Shown piece after piece: positions 7,439 to 14,757 of a stretch of 15,032 nt of DNA. Position numbers and translations under genes: made by a program. The stretch's first letter is position 1; each line of letters begins with the position of its first letter. Source of the stretch: Chloroflexota bacterium (GTDB taxonomy: Bacteria; Chloroflexota; Dehalococcoidia; JACPPY01); assembly GCA_016189825.1 (NCBI GenBank), contig JACPRR010000172.1, forward strand, positions 1 to 15,032, in the 5' to 3' direction. The notes beneath the pieces are model-generated. The model had not been told where the DNA came from. It ran no database searches and saw nothing but the letters and a program-made list of their open reading frames with translations.

Positions 7439-7482
7439 CATCTTTTTGTTCGCGAACGACTACAGGTAGGAGCCATAAAGCA

Positions 7483-7971
7483 ATGGCATTTGGAAGAAGC
7501 TCTGAATCAAGATCGGGGGGCGGCGCGGGCCGTCCCAGGGGGAACAGGCCGCGATATATTCCCAAGCGGCGCGTGTGCGCATTCTGCGCGGACAAATCGA
7601 AGACAATCGACTTCCGCGATCCCAACAGGCTCCGCCGGTACATATCCGAGCGCGCGAAGATAGAGGGGCGCCGGAAGACGGCGACATGCGCCAAGCACCA
7701 GCGTCAGATGGCGGAAGCCATAAAGCGGGCCAGGCACCTGGCCATGTTGCCATTCACCCTGTCCCACATTCGACAGAGTGGCATCGGCGGGTTCAGGCCT
7801 CCTGCCGGCGGCCGCTTCGCGCCGGCTGGAGAACGGCCTCCGTTGGCCCAACCTGCTCCGGCGCAGCCGGCCGCTCAGGCGCCTGCGGCGGTCACTCAGG
7901 GCGGCGCTCCGGCCACCCAGACCGCGCCAGCGACTGAACCCGCCGCTCAGCAAGGCGCAGAGGCTAAGTAG
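7483..7971 (+). CDS. rpsR: Ribosomal protein bS18 with Ala/Pro-rich C-terminal extension
   Basis: The S18 core spans about residues 22-95: [30 protein letters not shown] and [13 protein letters not shown], ending at LAMLPF. Cysteines C32, C35 and C69 indicate a zinc-binding form. S18 binds 16S rRNA beside S6. The protein is 162 residues, about twice the usual 70-90. The additional 65 or so residues after the core are low-complexity, rich in Ala, Pro and Gln, and probably disordered. The N-terminus also has a Gly/Ser/Arg-rich arm. ATG 7483 has TAGGAG (7467-7472) ten bases upstream. The usual partner rplI does not follow; rpmH/rnpA comes next. Confidence 0.95.
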   Translation: MAFGRSSESRSGGGAGRPRGNRPRYIPKRRVCAFCADKSKTIDFRDPNRLRRYISERAKIEGRRKTATCAKHQRQMAEAIKRARHLAMLPFTLSHIRQSGIGGFRPPAGGRFAPAGERPPLAQPAPAQPAAQAPAAVTQGGAPATQTAPATEPAAQQGAEAK

Positions 7972-8002
7972 AAGCAGAGTATTGCTGGGGCCACCGCAGT
8001 CA

Positions 8003-8047
8003 GGCGCCTCACGCGCCAGCCCTCTGGGATCTGGCGCACACGGTGCC
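8003..8047 (+). promoter_or_regulatory. Overlapping alternative hairpins before rnpA/rpmH
   Basis: Four short arms lie in series: GGCGC (8003-8007), GCGCCAG (8013-8019), CTGGCGC (8031-8037) and GTGCC (8043-8047). Arm 1 pairs with arm 2 (5 bp), arm 2 with arm 3 (7 bp), and arm 3 with arm 4 (5 bp including one G-U). The 2:3 pairing excludes both 1:2 and 3:4. The 3:4 hairpin ends right at the rnpA ribosome-binding site (8048-8052). The layout resembles a switch, but stems are short and GC-rich, so chance is possible. Confidence 0.3.
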
Positions 8048-8052
8048 GGAGG
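8048..8052 (+). promoter_or_regulatory. Ribosome-binding site deciding the rnpA start
   Basis: GGAGG lies eight bases before the ATG at 8061, which is in the rnpA frame and upstream of rpmH. It is the only strong Shine-Dalgarno sequence near any rnpA-frame start. rpmH has its own weaker AGGA at 8079-8082, six bases before its ATG. Confidence 0.7.
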
Positions 8053-8060
8053 CAGTACAC

Positions 8061-8633
8061 ATGCAGTGCCCCATGGACAGGAAACGCGATGCCCAAACGC
8101 ACATGGCAACCCAAGAAGCTGAGAAGGAAGAGGAAGCACGGCTTCCTGGCCCGAATCGCGACCCGGGGCGGACGCGGCGTCCTCAAGCTGAGAAGGCTGA
8201 AGGGACGCTGGAAGATCGCTCTGGCGTAGCAGCGGGGGAAGCCAGGCCCGCGCTCCGGAAGCGCGGCGCGGCCGCCAGTGAAAAACGGCTGACCAGCAGA
8301 GCAGATTTCCGAAGGCTCAGCAAAGGCGGCAGGTCCTGGGCGACCAGAGTGTTGGTCCTCAAGACGATGCCGAACTCTCTACCGGTGAGCAGATACGGGT
8401 TTTCCGTAGGCAAATCGGTCGGGAACGCCGTTTCTCGCAATCGCGTGAAGCGTCAACTGCGGGAGATCACTCGCCAACGCCGTCTTAAGCTGGGGTGGGA
8501 CGTACTCGTCATCGCTCGAACACCGATAGCGGGCAGCTCCTTCGGCGAGATGGATCAGGTGGTGACCAGGCTCCTATCGCAAGCGGGCCTCCTTGAAACC
8601 AGGAGTGAAGAGGTTAGCGCTGAAACTGATTAA
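8061..8633 (+). CDS. rnpA: Ribonuclease P protein component, N-terminally extended over rpmH
   Basis: RnpA helps the catalytic RNase P RNA bind precursor tRNA for 5' maturation. The core spans about residues 75-190: [12 protein letters not shown], then the family signature from R111 ([20 protein letters not shown]), then [10 protein letters not shown]. The core needs about 115 residues, the usual whole-protein length. In this frame, however, no ATG, GTG or TTG occurs between 8103 and 8283; the next one (GTG 8349) lies inside the core. The start must therefore be at or before 8103. ATG 8061 has the only good ribosome-binding site, giving 190 residues. The extension of about 73 residues is charged, low-complexity and probably disordered; codons 10-56 are rpmH read out of frame. 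This recalls Thermus rnpA. Other starts (GTG 8043, ATG 8073, ATG 8103, or a non-canonical CTG 8289) cannot be fully excluded. The 3' end overlaps yidD by 29 bases. Confidence 0.88.
   Translation: MQCPMDRKRDAQTHMATQEAEKEEEARLPGPNRDPGRTRRPQAEKAEGTLEDRSGVAAGEARPALRKRGAAASEKRLTSRADFRRLSKGGRSWATRVLVLKTMPNSLPVSRYGFSVGKSVGNAVSRNRVKRQLREITRQRRLKLGWDVLVIARTPIAGSSFGEMDQVVTRLLSQAGLLETRSEEVSAETD
8089..8229 (+). CDS. rpmH: Ribosomal protein bL34, nested inside rnpA
   Basis: This 46-residue, strongly basic protein has the unmistakable L34 sequence: [20 protein letters not shown], then [16 protein letters not shown] and a C-terminal [11 protein letters not shown]34 is a small protein of the large ribosomal subunit; rpmH directly before rnpA is one of the most conserved bacterial gene pairs. 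ATG 8089 is preceded by AGGA (8079-8082) with six bases of spacing. The whole gene lies within the rnpA reading frame, shifted by one base, starting 28 bases after the proposed rnpA ATG. Translation of the two frames must therefore compete or be coupled on one mRNA. Confidence 0.97.
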   Translation: MPKRTWQPKKLRRKRKHGFLARIATRGGRGVLKLRRLKGRWKIALA

Positions 8634-8814
8634 GGCCTACCAGGCAACCGTTTCGCGGGCAACACCACCCTCGTGCCGGTTCGTTCCCACGTGCTCGCAA
8701 TACGGGTACGAAGCTATAGACAAGTTCGGGTTCTTCAAGGGCGGGTGGATGACCATAAAGCGAATCGCCAGGTGCAACCCGTTCAACCCCGGGGGGTATG
8801 ACCCGATACCGTGA
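8605..8814 (+). CDS. yidD: Membrane protein insertion efficiency factor YidD
   Basis: This 69-residue protein has the full YidD signature: [18 protein letters not shown], then [13 protein letters not shown] and GGYDPIP, with conserved C24, C30 and C57. YidD is a small membrane-associated protein that assists YidC-dependent insertion of inner-membrane proteins. GTG 8605 gives the family-typical start [13 protein letters not shown]; a TTG at 8593 would add four residues. Neither has a good Shine-Dalgarno, and the start lies inside the rnpA 3' end, so translation is probably coupled to rnpA. The 3' end overlaps the next gene by 17 bases. Confidence 0.95.
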   Translation: MKRLALKLIKAYQATVSRATPPSCRFVPTCSQYGYEAIDKFGFFKGGWMTIKRIARCNPFNPGGYDPIP

Positions 8815-10090
8815 GACAAGATTGAAGAACAAGAGGAAGATATCCCTGCCCTTACTCGGGCTTATCGCGGCCGCAGGCATTGCTTTGCTGGCCATCGGCT
8901 GCACCAGCATTACGCCCTCCGGCTGGTCCGGCGCGGCGATAAGCCAGCAAACCCTGTTCATCGGCACTCCGCGCGGCGACCTGCTGGCGCTCGATACCGG
9001 GAACGGTAACCAGCGATGGGCCAAGCCGCTGGTCGGGCCCTCGCGAGGTGGTTTCGGTTGCTTCGGTCCGGGGGGAGCGTCCTCCGCAGTTTACGGCACT
9101 CCGGCAGTTGCAGGGAACCTCGTGTACTCTTCCTCCTACAATGGCACGCTCTATGCGTTTGACGCATCCGACGGCACCGAGAAGTGGAAGTATCCCCGCA
9201 GTGGGGCTGTTGCTCCCATCGTGAGCGGGCCGGCAATGAGCGGAGACACCCTGGTTTTCGGCGACTCGGCGGGCAAGGTCTATGCACTGGGCGCCGCTGA
9301 TGGAAGCGAGAAGTGGACGTATCAGACCGGTGGCAAGGTGTGGGCCACACCGACGCTCGATGGTCAATCTGTCTACGTGCCGGACCTCGACGGCAGATTA
9401 TATGCGCTTGATGTCTTCAACGGCTCGTTGCGCTGGAAGACTGAGAAGATGGGTGGCTTGTTAGCCAACGCGACCTCAAACGCGGACCTCGTCTTCATCG
9501 GTTCTCTCGACAATAACTTCTATGCTGTCGACAAGAGCACCGGCGCCGAGAAGTGGCGCTTCCCTGGAGGAAACTTCTTCTGGGCCAGCCCGATTCTTCG
9601 GGACAGCACCGTCGTGGCCGCGAACACCGATGGCACGGTATACGCGTTGGACACGACGAAAGGCAAACCGGCGTGGTCCTGGAAGCCGGCGACCGGCGTC
9701 TCCATCAGCTCGACTCCAGTGGTGACAGGTGAAACGATCGCTGTCGGCGGCTCCGACGGCAAGCTGTACCTGCTAAACGGGGCCACAGGCAAGCCGGTGC
9801 GGGACCCGATCACCACTTCCACAACCGGGGGAACAACCATTGAGGGGCCGCTAGCGGCGAATGGCGACATAGTGTATGCCCGCGTGTCAAGCGGCAAGAC
9901 CGTCTTTGTCATCGGGTATGACGTCAAGACTGGAAGCCAGGTGTTATCAAAGGAGCTCGTGGCCGCTCCCACGCCTGCCCCGGCCGCGCCGACGAGCTCT
10001 TCCCCGTTCAACTGGCAGTTCATTCTCATCAGTATTCTGTTCATCGTCGTCATCTTCCTGCTTATGAGCAGGAGGACGGCCAAACCATGA
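8798..10090 (+). CDS. PQQ-type beta-propeller lipoprotein with C-terminal membrane anchor
   Basis: This 430-residue protein has a basic N-terminus, a hydrophobic segment and a lipobox-like LAIGC (C35). Seven or eight beta-propeller blades follow, each with a recurring D/S-G-x-(L/V)-YA-(L/F)-D-x-x-(T/D)-G-x-x-x-W pattern, for example [16 protein letters not shown] and [16 protein letters not shown], over about 50-385. A Pro/Ala/Ser linker leads to a C-terminal transmembrane helix (about 405-423) and a short basic tail. The propeller should face outward, held at both ends. The fold is shared by quinoprotein dehydrogenases and the outer-membrane assembly protein BamB. No enzyme-specific residues were identified, so a scaffold or assembly role is likelier than PQQ catalysis (inference). 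Its place between yidD and yidC points to membrane-protein biogenesis. ATG 8798 overlaps yidD; TTG 8822 ([13 protein letters not shown]) is an alternative start. Confidence 0.85.
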   Translation: MTRYRETRLKNKRKISLPLLGLIAAAGIALLAIGCTSITPSGWSGAAISQQTLFIGTPRGDLLALDTGNGNQRWAKPLVGPSRGGFGCFGPGGASSAVYGTPAVAGNLVYSSSYNGTLYAFDASDGTEKWKYPRSGAVAPIVSGPAMSGDTLVFGDSAGKVYALGAADGSEKWTYQTGGKVWATPTLDGQSVYVPDLDGRLYALDVFNGSLRWKTEKMGGLLANATSNADLVFIGSLDNNFYAVDKSTGAEKWRFPGGNFFWASPILRDSTVVAANTDGTVYALDTTKGKPAWSWKPATGVSISSTPVVTGETIAVGGSDGKLYLLNGATGKPVRDPITTSTTGGTTIEGPLAANGDIVYARVSSGKTVFVIGYDVKTGSQVLSKELVAAPTPAPAAPTSSSPFNWQFILISILFIVVIFLLMSRRTAKP

Positions 10091-10137
10091 TGTCAAAGGT
10101 GCGAACGGCCATGGTCTTGCAAGGGCAGAGGCGATAA
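10087..10137 (+). CDS. Candidate 16-codon mini-ORF bridging the propeller gene and yidC
   Basis: ATG 10087 overlaps the stop of the propeller gene (ATGA), and the frame runs to a TAA whose last A is the first base of the yidC ATG (TAATG, 10135-10139). The peptide would be [16 protein letters not shown], with no recognisable family. It could serve to keep ribosomes on the message for coupled yidC initiation. Nothing but the exact stop/start junctions supports it, and yidC has its own GAGG (10128-10131). Confidence 0.2.
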   Translation: MMSKVRTAMVLQGQRR

Positions 10138-11003
10138 TGCCAATCTGGGATACGATCCTTATCCGTCCCTTGATGAACATGTTGGTCCTGTTGACCAACA
10201 TACTGGGCGGCAACTTTGGCGTGGCGATCGTGGTTCTAACCATCGTGATCCGGTTCGTCACCCTCCCACTGACGCTCAAGCAGCTTCGCGCCACCCTGGC
10301 GATGCAGGCCGTCACTCCAAAGCTGAAGCAACTGCAGAAGACCTATGAGAAGGACAAGCGGAAGCTTCAGGAAGAGACGATGAAGCTGTACCGCGAGGCG
10401 GGAATGAACCCCCTTGGCTGCGTCGTGCCCATGGTCATCCAGATACCTGTTTGGATCGCCCTGTATAACTCGATCATTAAGGTCCTTGGAGCATCGCCAG
10501 AAGACCTCCTGGGCCTGTCCCGGTACCTGTACTCGTGGTCGGCTGTGCATCATGCGATTCCCTTGAACGAGCACTTTGCCTGGCTGAAGCTGTCTTCACC
10601 TGATCCAATTTACGTGCTCCCAATCCTGGTCGGTGCGAGCATGTGGCTCCAGCAAAAGATGACGACACAGGCTGGCCCCGGCGCAGACCCGAGCCAGGCG
10701 CAGATGAACACGATGATGCTGTGGATGATGCCGATCATGTTCGCTTTCCTCACGCTGCAATTCCCTGCCGGGCTGGCGATATACTGGGTAGCCTACAACA
10801 TCCTGGGCATTGTCATTCAGTACTTCGTCACTGGCTGGGGCGGGCTCGCCACCGTGCCCGGGTTCAAACAACTCGCCGCCCGCCAGGCGCCTCCACCCCC
10901 GGGCCCGCGGGTGATACCGGCTACAGCCAAACCGAGTCCGGCCCACAAGAAGGTGAAACGTGGAAAAGAACTACCTGGAGATAAGCGCCAGGACCGTAGA
11001 TGA
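10137..11003 (+). CDS. yidC: YidC/Oxa1-family membrane protein insertase
   Basis: This 288-residue protein is the short form of the insertase, lacking the large periplasmic domain of Gram-negative YidC. Hydrophobic segments occur at about 15-45, 98-120, 160-176 and 195-232. The conserved groove arginine is R39, in IVIRFVTLPLTLKQLRA. The cytoplasmic loop KLKQLQKTYEKDKRKLQEE forms the family's helical hairpin, followed by NPLGCVVPMVIQIPVWIALY. YidC inserts and folds membrane proteins alone or with SecYEG. The C-terminus is basic (KKVKRGKELPGDKRQDRR), as in YidC forms that bind ribosomes. No lipobox is present, unlike YidC of many Firmicutes. ATG 10137 has GAGG five bases upstream. The last 44 bases overlap jag. 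Confidence 0.96.
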   Translation: MPIWDTILIRPLMNMLVLLTNILGGNFGVAIVVLTIVIRFVTLPLTLKQLRATLAMQAVTPKLKQLQKTYEKDKRKLQEETMKLYREAGMNPLGCVVPMVIQIPVWIALYNSIIKVLGASPEDLLGLSRYLYSWSAVHHAIPLNEHFAWLKLSSPDPIYVLPILVGASMWLQQKMTTQAGPGADPSQAQMNTMMLWMMPIMFAFLTLQFPAGLAIYWVAYNILGIVIQYFVTGWGGLATVPGFKQLAARQAPPPPGPRVIPATAKPSPAHKKVKRGKELPGDKRQDRR

Positions 11004-11631
11004 GGCCATCGAAGAGGCGCTCAGAAAAATGGGCGTCACCAGGGACGAGGTCGAGATAACTGTCCTCAAGAAGGGACGCAGCGGCATTCTTGGCCTGGGC
11101 ACCGAAGAAGCTGTCGTCGCTGTACAACGCATTAGGCCTGAGGAAACTCACCCCGGCCCTGCGGATGCCGCCCAAACGGCCTCCGTTGGAACGGAGATAA
11201 TACAGGAGGCGTTGCGCCTCATAGGCCTGCAGGCCACGGTAAAAGCAATGCCGGCTGAGTCGCCTGAAGAACCACTCTCCTTCGACATCGAGGGCGACGA
11301 CCTCGGGATTCTCATCGGGCGGCGAGGCCAGACGCTTGCAGCGTTCCAATTCCTGGTGCGGCTCATGGTAGCGCACCGCTTGCAGTCGTGGGTGCCGCTG
11401 ACAATCGATGTCGAGGAATACAAGAAACGCCGGATAGCGTCGCTCCGCGCGCTGGCCCTTCGCATGGCCGACCAGGTCAAACGAACAAGGCGCAGCCTGT
11501 CGATGGAACCAATGCCGGCTGACGAACGCCGCATCGTCCACCTTACCCTTGCCGAAGACGTTGATGTCACAACACAGAGCTCAGGCGAGGGCGAAGAGCG
11601 CAAAGTAACGATTACTCTGAAGACGAAGTGA
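10960..11631 (+). CDS. jag: Jag/KhpB RNA-binding protein (Jag_N, KH and R3H domains)
   Basis: This 223-residue protein has an N-terminal Jag domain (about 4-55, with VDEAIEEALRKMGVTRDEVE and LKKGRSGILGLGTEE), a linker rich in Ala and Pro, a KH domain with the GxxG loop G120-RR-G123, and a C-terminal R3H domain with R190-x3-H194 in ADERRIVHLTL. KhpB/Jag binds RNA and is tied to cell envelope control in Gram-positive bacteria; its pairing with yidC is widespread. GTG 10960 gives the usual MEKNYLEISARTVDEA start and lies within yidC, with AAGGTG four bases upstream. It overlaps ileS by four bases (GTGA). Confidence 0.95.
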   Translation: MEKNYLEISARTVDEAIEEALRKMGVTRDEVEITVLKKGRSGILGLGTEEAVVAVQRIRPEETHPGPADAAQTASVGTEIIQEALRLIGLQATVKAMPAESPEEPLSFDIEGDDLGILIGRRGQTLAAFQFLVRLMVAHRLQSWVPLTIDVEEYKKRRIASLRALALRMADQVKRTRRSLSMEPMPADERRIVHLTLAEDVDVTTQSSGEGEERKVTITLKTK

Positions 11632-14600
11632 CGCTGGTGGGTGCCTCCATATTCAAGCCAGTCCAGCCCAAGACCAGCTTCCCGCGGTTGGAGCAGGACA
11701 TCCTGTCCTGGTGGAAAGGGCAGGGAATCTTTCAAAAGAGCGTCGATCAGCGCCTCGGCCGCCCCCGCTTCACTATGTATGAAGGCCCACCCACCGCCAA
11801 CGGCAGCCCCGGCATCCACCATGTCCTGGCCCGCGCCTTCAAGGATGTGATCGCCCGTCATCGGGCAATGAAGGGCTACTACGTTCCCCGGAAGGCCGGA
11901 TGGGACACCCACGGGCTACCCGTGGAACTGGAAGTGGAGCGACAGCTCGGCTTCAGCCGCAAGGCGCAAATCGAAGAGTACGGTATCGACAGGTTCAACG
12001 GGCTCTGCCGAGAAAGCGTTTTCCGCTATCTCAAGGAATGGGAAACTCTCACCGACCGCATCGCCTATTGGACCGACCTGGAGCACCCTTATGTCACACT
12101 CGACAACCACTACATCGAGTCCTGCTGGTGGATCCTCAAGCAGCTCTGGGACCAGGGCCTCATCTACCAGGGATACCGCGTCACGCCCCATTGCCCCCGC
12201 TGCGGCACCTCGCTAAGCTCCCACGAGGTGGCCCTGGGGTATAAAGAGGAGACCAGCGACCCCTCGATATACGTAAAGTTCCGCCTCGATCCGGCTTCCG
12301 TGCCGCCGCAGTCGCCAGTCCGGACGCTTCTGACCGACCCTGGCGCTCCCGCGCATGTGCTCGCCTGGACGACAACGCCATGGACGTTGCCGGGCAATAC
12401 CGCGGTCGCCGTCTCGCCCACTGTTAGATATATCATCGTCGAGCAGGAATCTTCGGAAGCAGAGACTGGGACTGGCGCCAAGGTCAAGGACAGGCTCATA
12501 CTCGGGGAAGCTCTGGCCGGGTCAGCGATAAGGGGTGAATACAAGGTGCTCGCCGAAGTCCCGGGGTCTGACCTTGCCGGCCTGCGCTACTTCCCTCTGT
12601 ACTCACCAGCCGAGGCCGGCCTCGATATCGTGAAGTTCGAAAAAGGCGAGACCGGCGCCTCCCTTGAGCGGCGCCAGTTCGCACCAGGTGAGGTCATCAC
12701 CTACCCTATCATCGCCGAGCAGTTCGTCTCCACAGAAGAGGGCACCGGAGCGGTACATATCGCGCCGGCGTTCGGCGATGCGGACTTTCAGGCCGGCGAG
12801 ACCCACGGCCTATTCTTCCTCCAGCCAGTGGACCCCAGGGGAATCATAGGCGACCCTCAAGGCAGGTGGCCGTTCTCGGGCAAGTTCGTCAAAGATGCGG
12901 ACCCGATAATACTCAAGGACCTCAAAGCGCGGCGCATCCTGTACCGGAGCGAGCGGATCAAACACACGTACCCATTCTGCTGGCGTTGCGACGCTCCGTT
13001 GCTGTACTACGCCAAGAAATCATGGTACATCAGGACGACGAGGAAAAAAGACCGGCTCGTCTCCGGCAATGGGTCCATAAACTGGTACCCCGCTCACGTA
13101 AAGCACGGACGGTTCGGCGATTGGCTTCAGAACAATGTTGACTGGGCCTTTTCCCGGGAGCGCTACTGGGGCACGCCCCTGAGCGTGTGGCATTGCACAA
13201 AGTGCGGACACATGGACTGCGTCGGCTCCATCGCGGACCTGAAAGGCAAGCCTGGGGTCTCCGGGATCCGGGAGCCATTGGACCTGCACCGGCCGCACAT
13301 CGACCAGGTGACATTCAATTGCCAGTGCGGCGGAACGATGCACCGTTTTCCAGAGGTTATCGACTGCTGGTTCGACTCCGGGGCGATGCCCGTCGCGCAG
13401 TGGCACTACCCTTTCGAAAACGATGAGACCTTCCGCGCCGCGTTTCCCGCCGATTACATCTGCGAGGGAGTCGACCAGACACGCGGCTGGTTCTACAGCC
13501 TGCACGCGCTTTCCATAATGCTCTTCGATCAGCCGTGCTTCAAGAACGTCATCTGCCTGGGCCACATACTCGACGCCCGCGGGGAGAAGATGAGCAAGAC
13601 CCGCGGCAATGTGGTCAAGCCGTTCGACATGCTGGACAAGTACAGCGCTGATGCTTTGCGCTGGTACCTGTTTACCTCGTCGCCAGCCGGGAATGTGCGC
13701 CGTTTCACCGAGGCCGGCCTTGGCGAAAGCCTGCGGAAGTTTCTGCTGACCCTGTGGAACACGTACTCCTTCTTCGTCACCTACGCTAACATCGACAGGT
13801 TCTCTCCCCGCGCGACCCCGGCGCCACGCATCACGTCAGAGCTTGATCGGTGGATACTGTCGGCGCTAAACCAACTCATCCTCGAGGTCGACCGCGACCT
13901 GGAGCAGTACGAACCCACTGGCGCGGGACGCAGGATCGAGGCTTTCGTGGACGACCTTTCCAACTGGTACGTCCGCCGCAGCCGACGCCGTTTCTGGAAG
14001 AGCGAGAACGACGAGGACAAGCTCGCCGCACACCATACCCTCTATCTCTGCCTGTGCACCGTGGCCAGGTTGTCGGCGCCTTTCATTCCCTTCATGGCGG
14101 AGGAGATCTACCGCAACCTGGTCGCCGGCGCCGACGAGAATGCGCCCGCGAGCGTCCATCTTGCCGACTTCCCTGTCGCCGATAGATCGCTTATCGACAC
14201 CGAACTCGCCAACCTCACCAGGCTGGCCATCAGGCTATCGAGCCTCGGCCGCGCAGCGCGCGCTAAGGCAGCGGTAAAGGTACGCCAGCCCCTCCAGCAG
14301 GTACTGGTGCGAGTTGCCACGGACTACGATAGGAATCTGGTCGCTAAGATCGCTGACCAGGTGCTGGAAGAGCTGAACGTCAAGAAATTGGAAATCGTCG
14401 ACAACATCGAGTTGCCCGGGCATGCCTTTGCCGCCGAAGGCGGCTACGGCGCCGCCGTGCCCAAGGAGATACCCTCGGAGCTCCTCCTGGAGGGGATGGC
14501 CAGAGAGATCGTGCACAAGCTGCAGACCATGCGGCGTTCGGCGGGCTTTGACATTGCCGACCACATCGTCACTCACTACCAGGGCGACGACTATGTCCAG

Positions 14601-14744
14601 CAGGTAGTTAGCACATTTGCCGCCTACATCGGGCAGGAGACTCTCTCCGATCAGATTGTTCTCGCCGAGCCGCCGGATGGCTGGTATTCTGAGTCCGACC
14701 GCCTGAGTGGCCACCCCATCACGCTCGGCGTCAAGAAGAAATGA
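11628..14744 (+). CDS. ileS: Isoleucyl-tRNA synthetase, type 2, with GXHH signature
   Basis: This 1038-residue class I synthetase charges tRNA-Ile in the cytoplasm. The Rossmann catalytic domain carries GPPTANGSPGIHH, where the HIGH motif is replaced by G62-I63-H64-H65, and the KMSKS loop K654-MSK-T658. The CP1 editing domain spans roughly 190-400, including LAWTTTPWTLPGNTAV and GTGAVHIAPAFGDADF. Zinc-type cysteine pairs are C189/C192 (CPRC) and C451/C454 (CWRC). An anticodon-binding domain and a long C-terminal part follow. The large size and overall motifs fit the eukaryote-like type 2 (IleRS2) group. Swapping the first and third residues of HXGH to GXHH has been linked to very high mupirocin resistance in IleRS2 enzymes. 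The start GTG 11628 overlaps the jag stop, so translation is likely coupled; no T-box is present. GTG 11637 is an alternative start. Confidence 0.97.
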   Translation: MTLVGASIFKPVQPKTSFPRLEQDILSWWKGQGIFQKSVDQRLGRPRFTMYEGPPTANGSPGIHHVLARAFKDVIARHRAMKGYYVPRKAGWDTHGLPVELEVERQLGFSRKAQIEEYGIDRFNGLCRESVFRYLKEWETLTDRIAYWTDLEHPYVTLDNHYIESCWWILKQLWDQGLIYQGYRVTPHCPRCGTSLSSHEVALGYKEETSDPSIYVKFRLDPASVPPQSPVRTLLTDPGAPAHVLAWTTTPWTLPGNTAVAVSPTVRYIIVEQESSEAETGTGAKVKDRLILGEALAGSAIRGEYKVLAEVPGSDLAGLRYFPLYSPAEAGLDIVKFEKGETGASLERRQFAPGEVITYPIIAEQFVSTEEGTGAVHIAPAFGDADFQAGETHGLFFLQPVDPRGIIGDPQGRWPFSGKFVKDADPIILKDLKARRILYRSERIKHTYPFCWRCDAPLLYYAKKSWYIRTTRKKDRLVSGNGSINWYPAHVKHGRFGDWLQNNVDWAFSRERYWGTPLSVWHCTKCGHMDCVGSIADLKGKPGVSGIREPLDLHRPHIDQVTFNCQCGGTMHRFPEVIDCWFDSGAMPVAQWHYPFENDETFRAAFPADYICEGVDQTRGWFYSLHALSIMLFDQPCFKNVICLGHILDARGEKMSKTRGNVVKPFDMLDKYSADALRWYLFTSSPAGNVRRFTEAGLGESLRKFLLTLWNTYSFFVTYANIDRFSPRATPAPRITSELDRWILSALNQLILEVDRDLEQYEPTGAGRRIEAFVDDLSNWYVRRSRRRFWKSENDEDKLAAHHTLYLCLCTVARLSAPFIPFMAEEIYRNLVAGADENAPASVHLADFPVADRSLIDTELANLTRLAIRLSSLGRAARAKAAVKVRQPLQQVLVRVATDYDRNLVAKIADQVLEELNVKKLEIVDNIELPGHAFAAEGGYGAAVPKEIPSELLLEGMAREIVHKLQTMRRSAGFDIADHIVTHYQGDDYVQQVVSTFAAYIGQETLSDQIVLAEPPDGWYSESDRLSGHPITLGVKKK

Positions 14745-14757
14745 GAGTGGCCGAAAC

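Noticed and set aside
7448..7457. Ten-base palindrome GTTCGCGAAC between ssb and rpsR
   Set aside because: Too short to call an operator or terminator; no T-run follows and no known regulator motif matches (LexA half-sites are in the opposite order).
7507..8139. Minus-strand open frame of 210 codons across rpsR and the rpmH leader
   Set aside because: Arg- and Leu-rich low-complexity translation typical of a shadow of Ala/Pro-rich GC-rich coding sequence.
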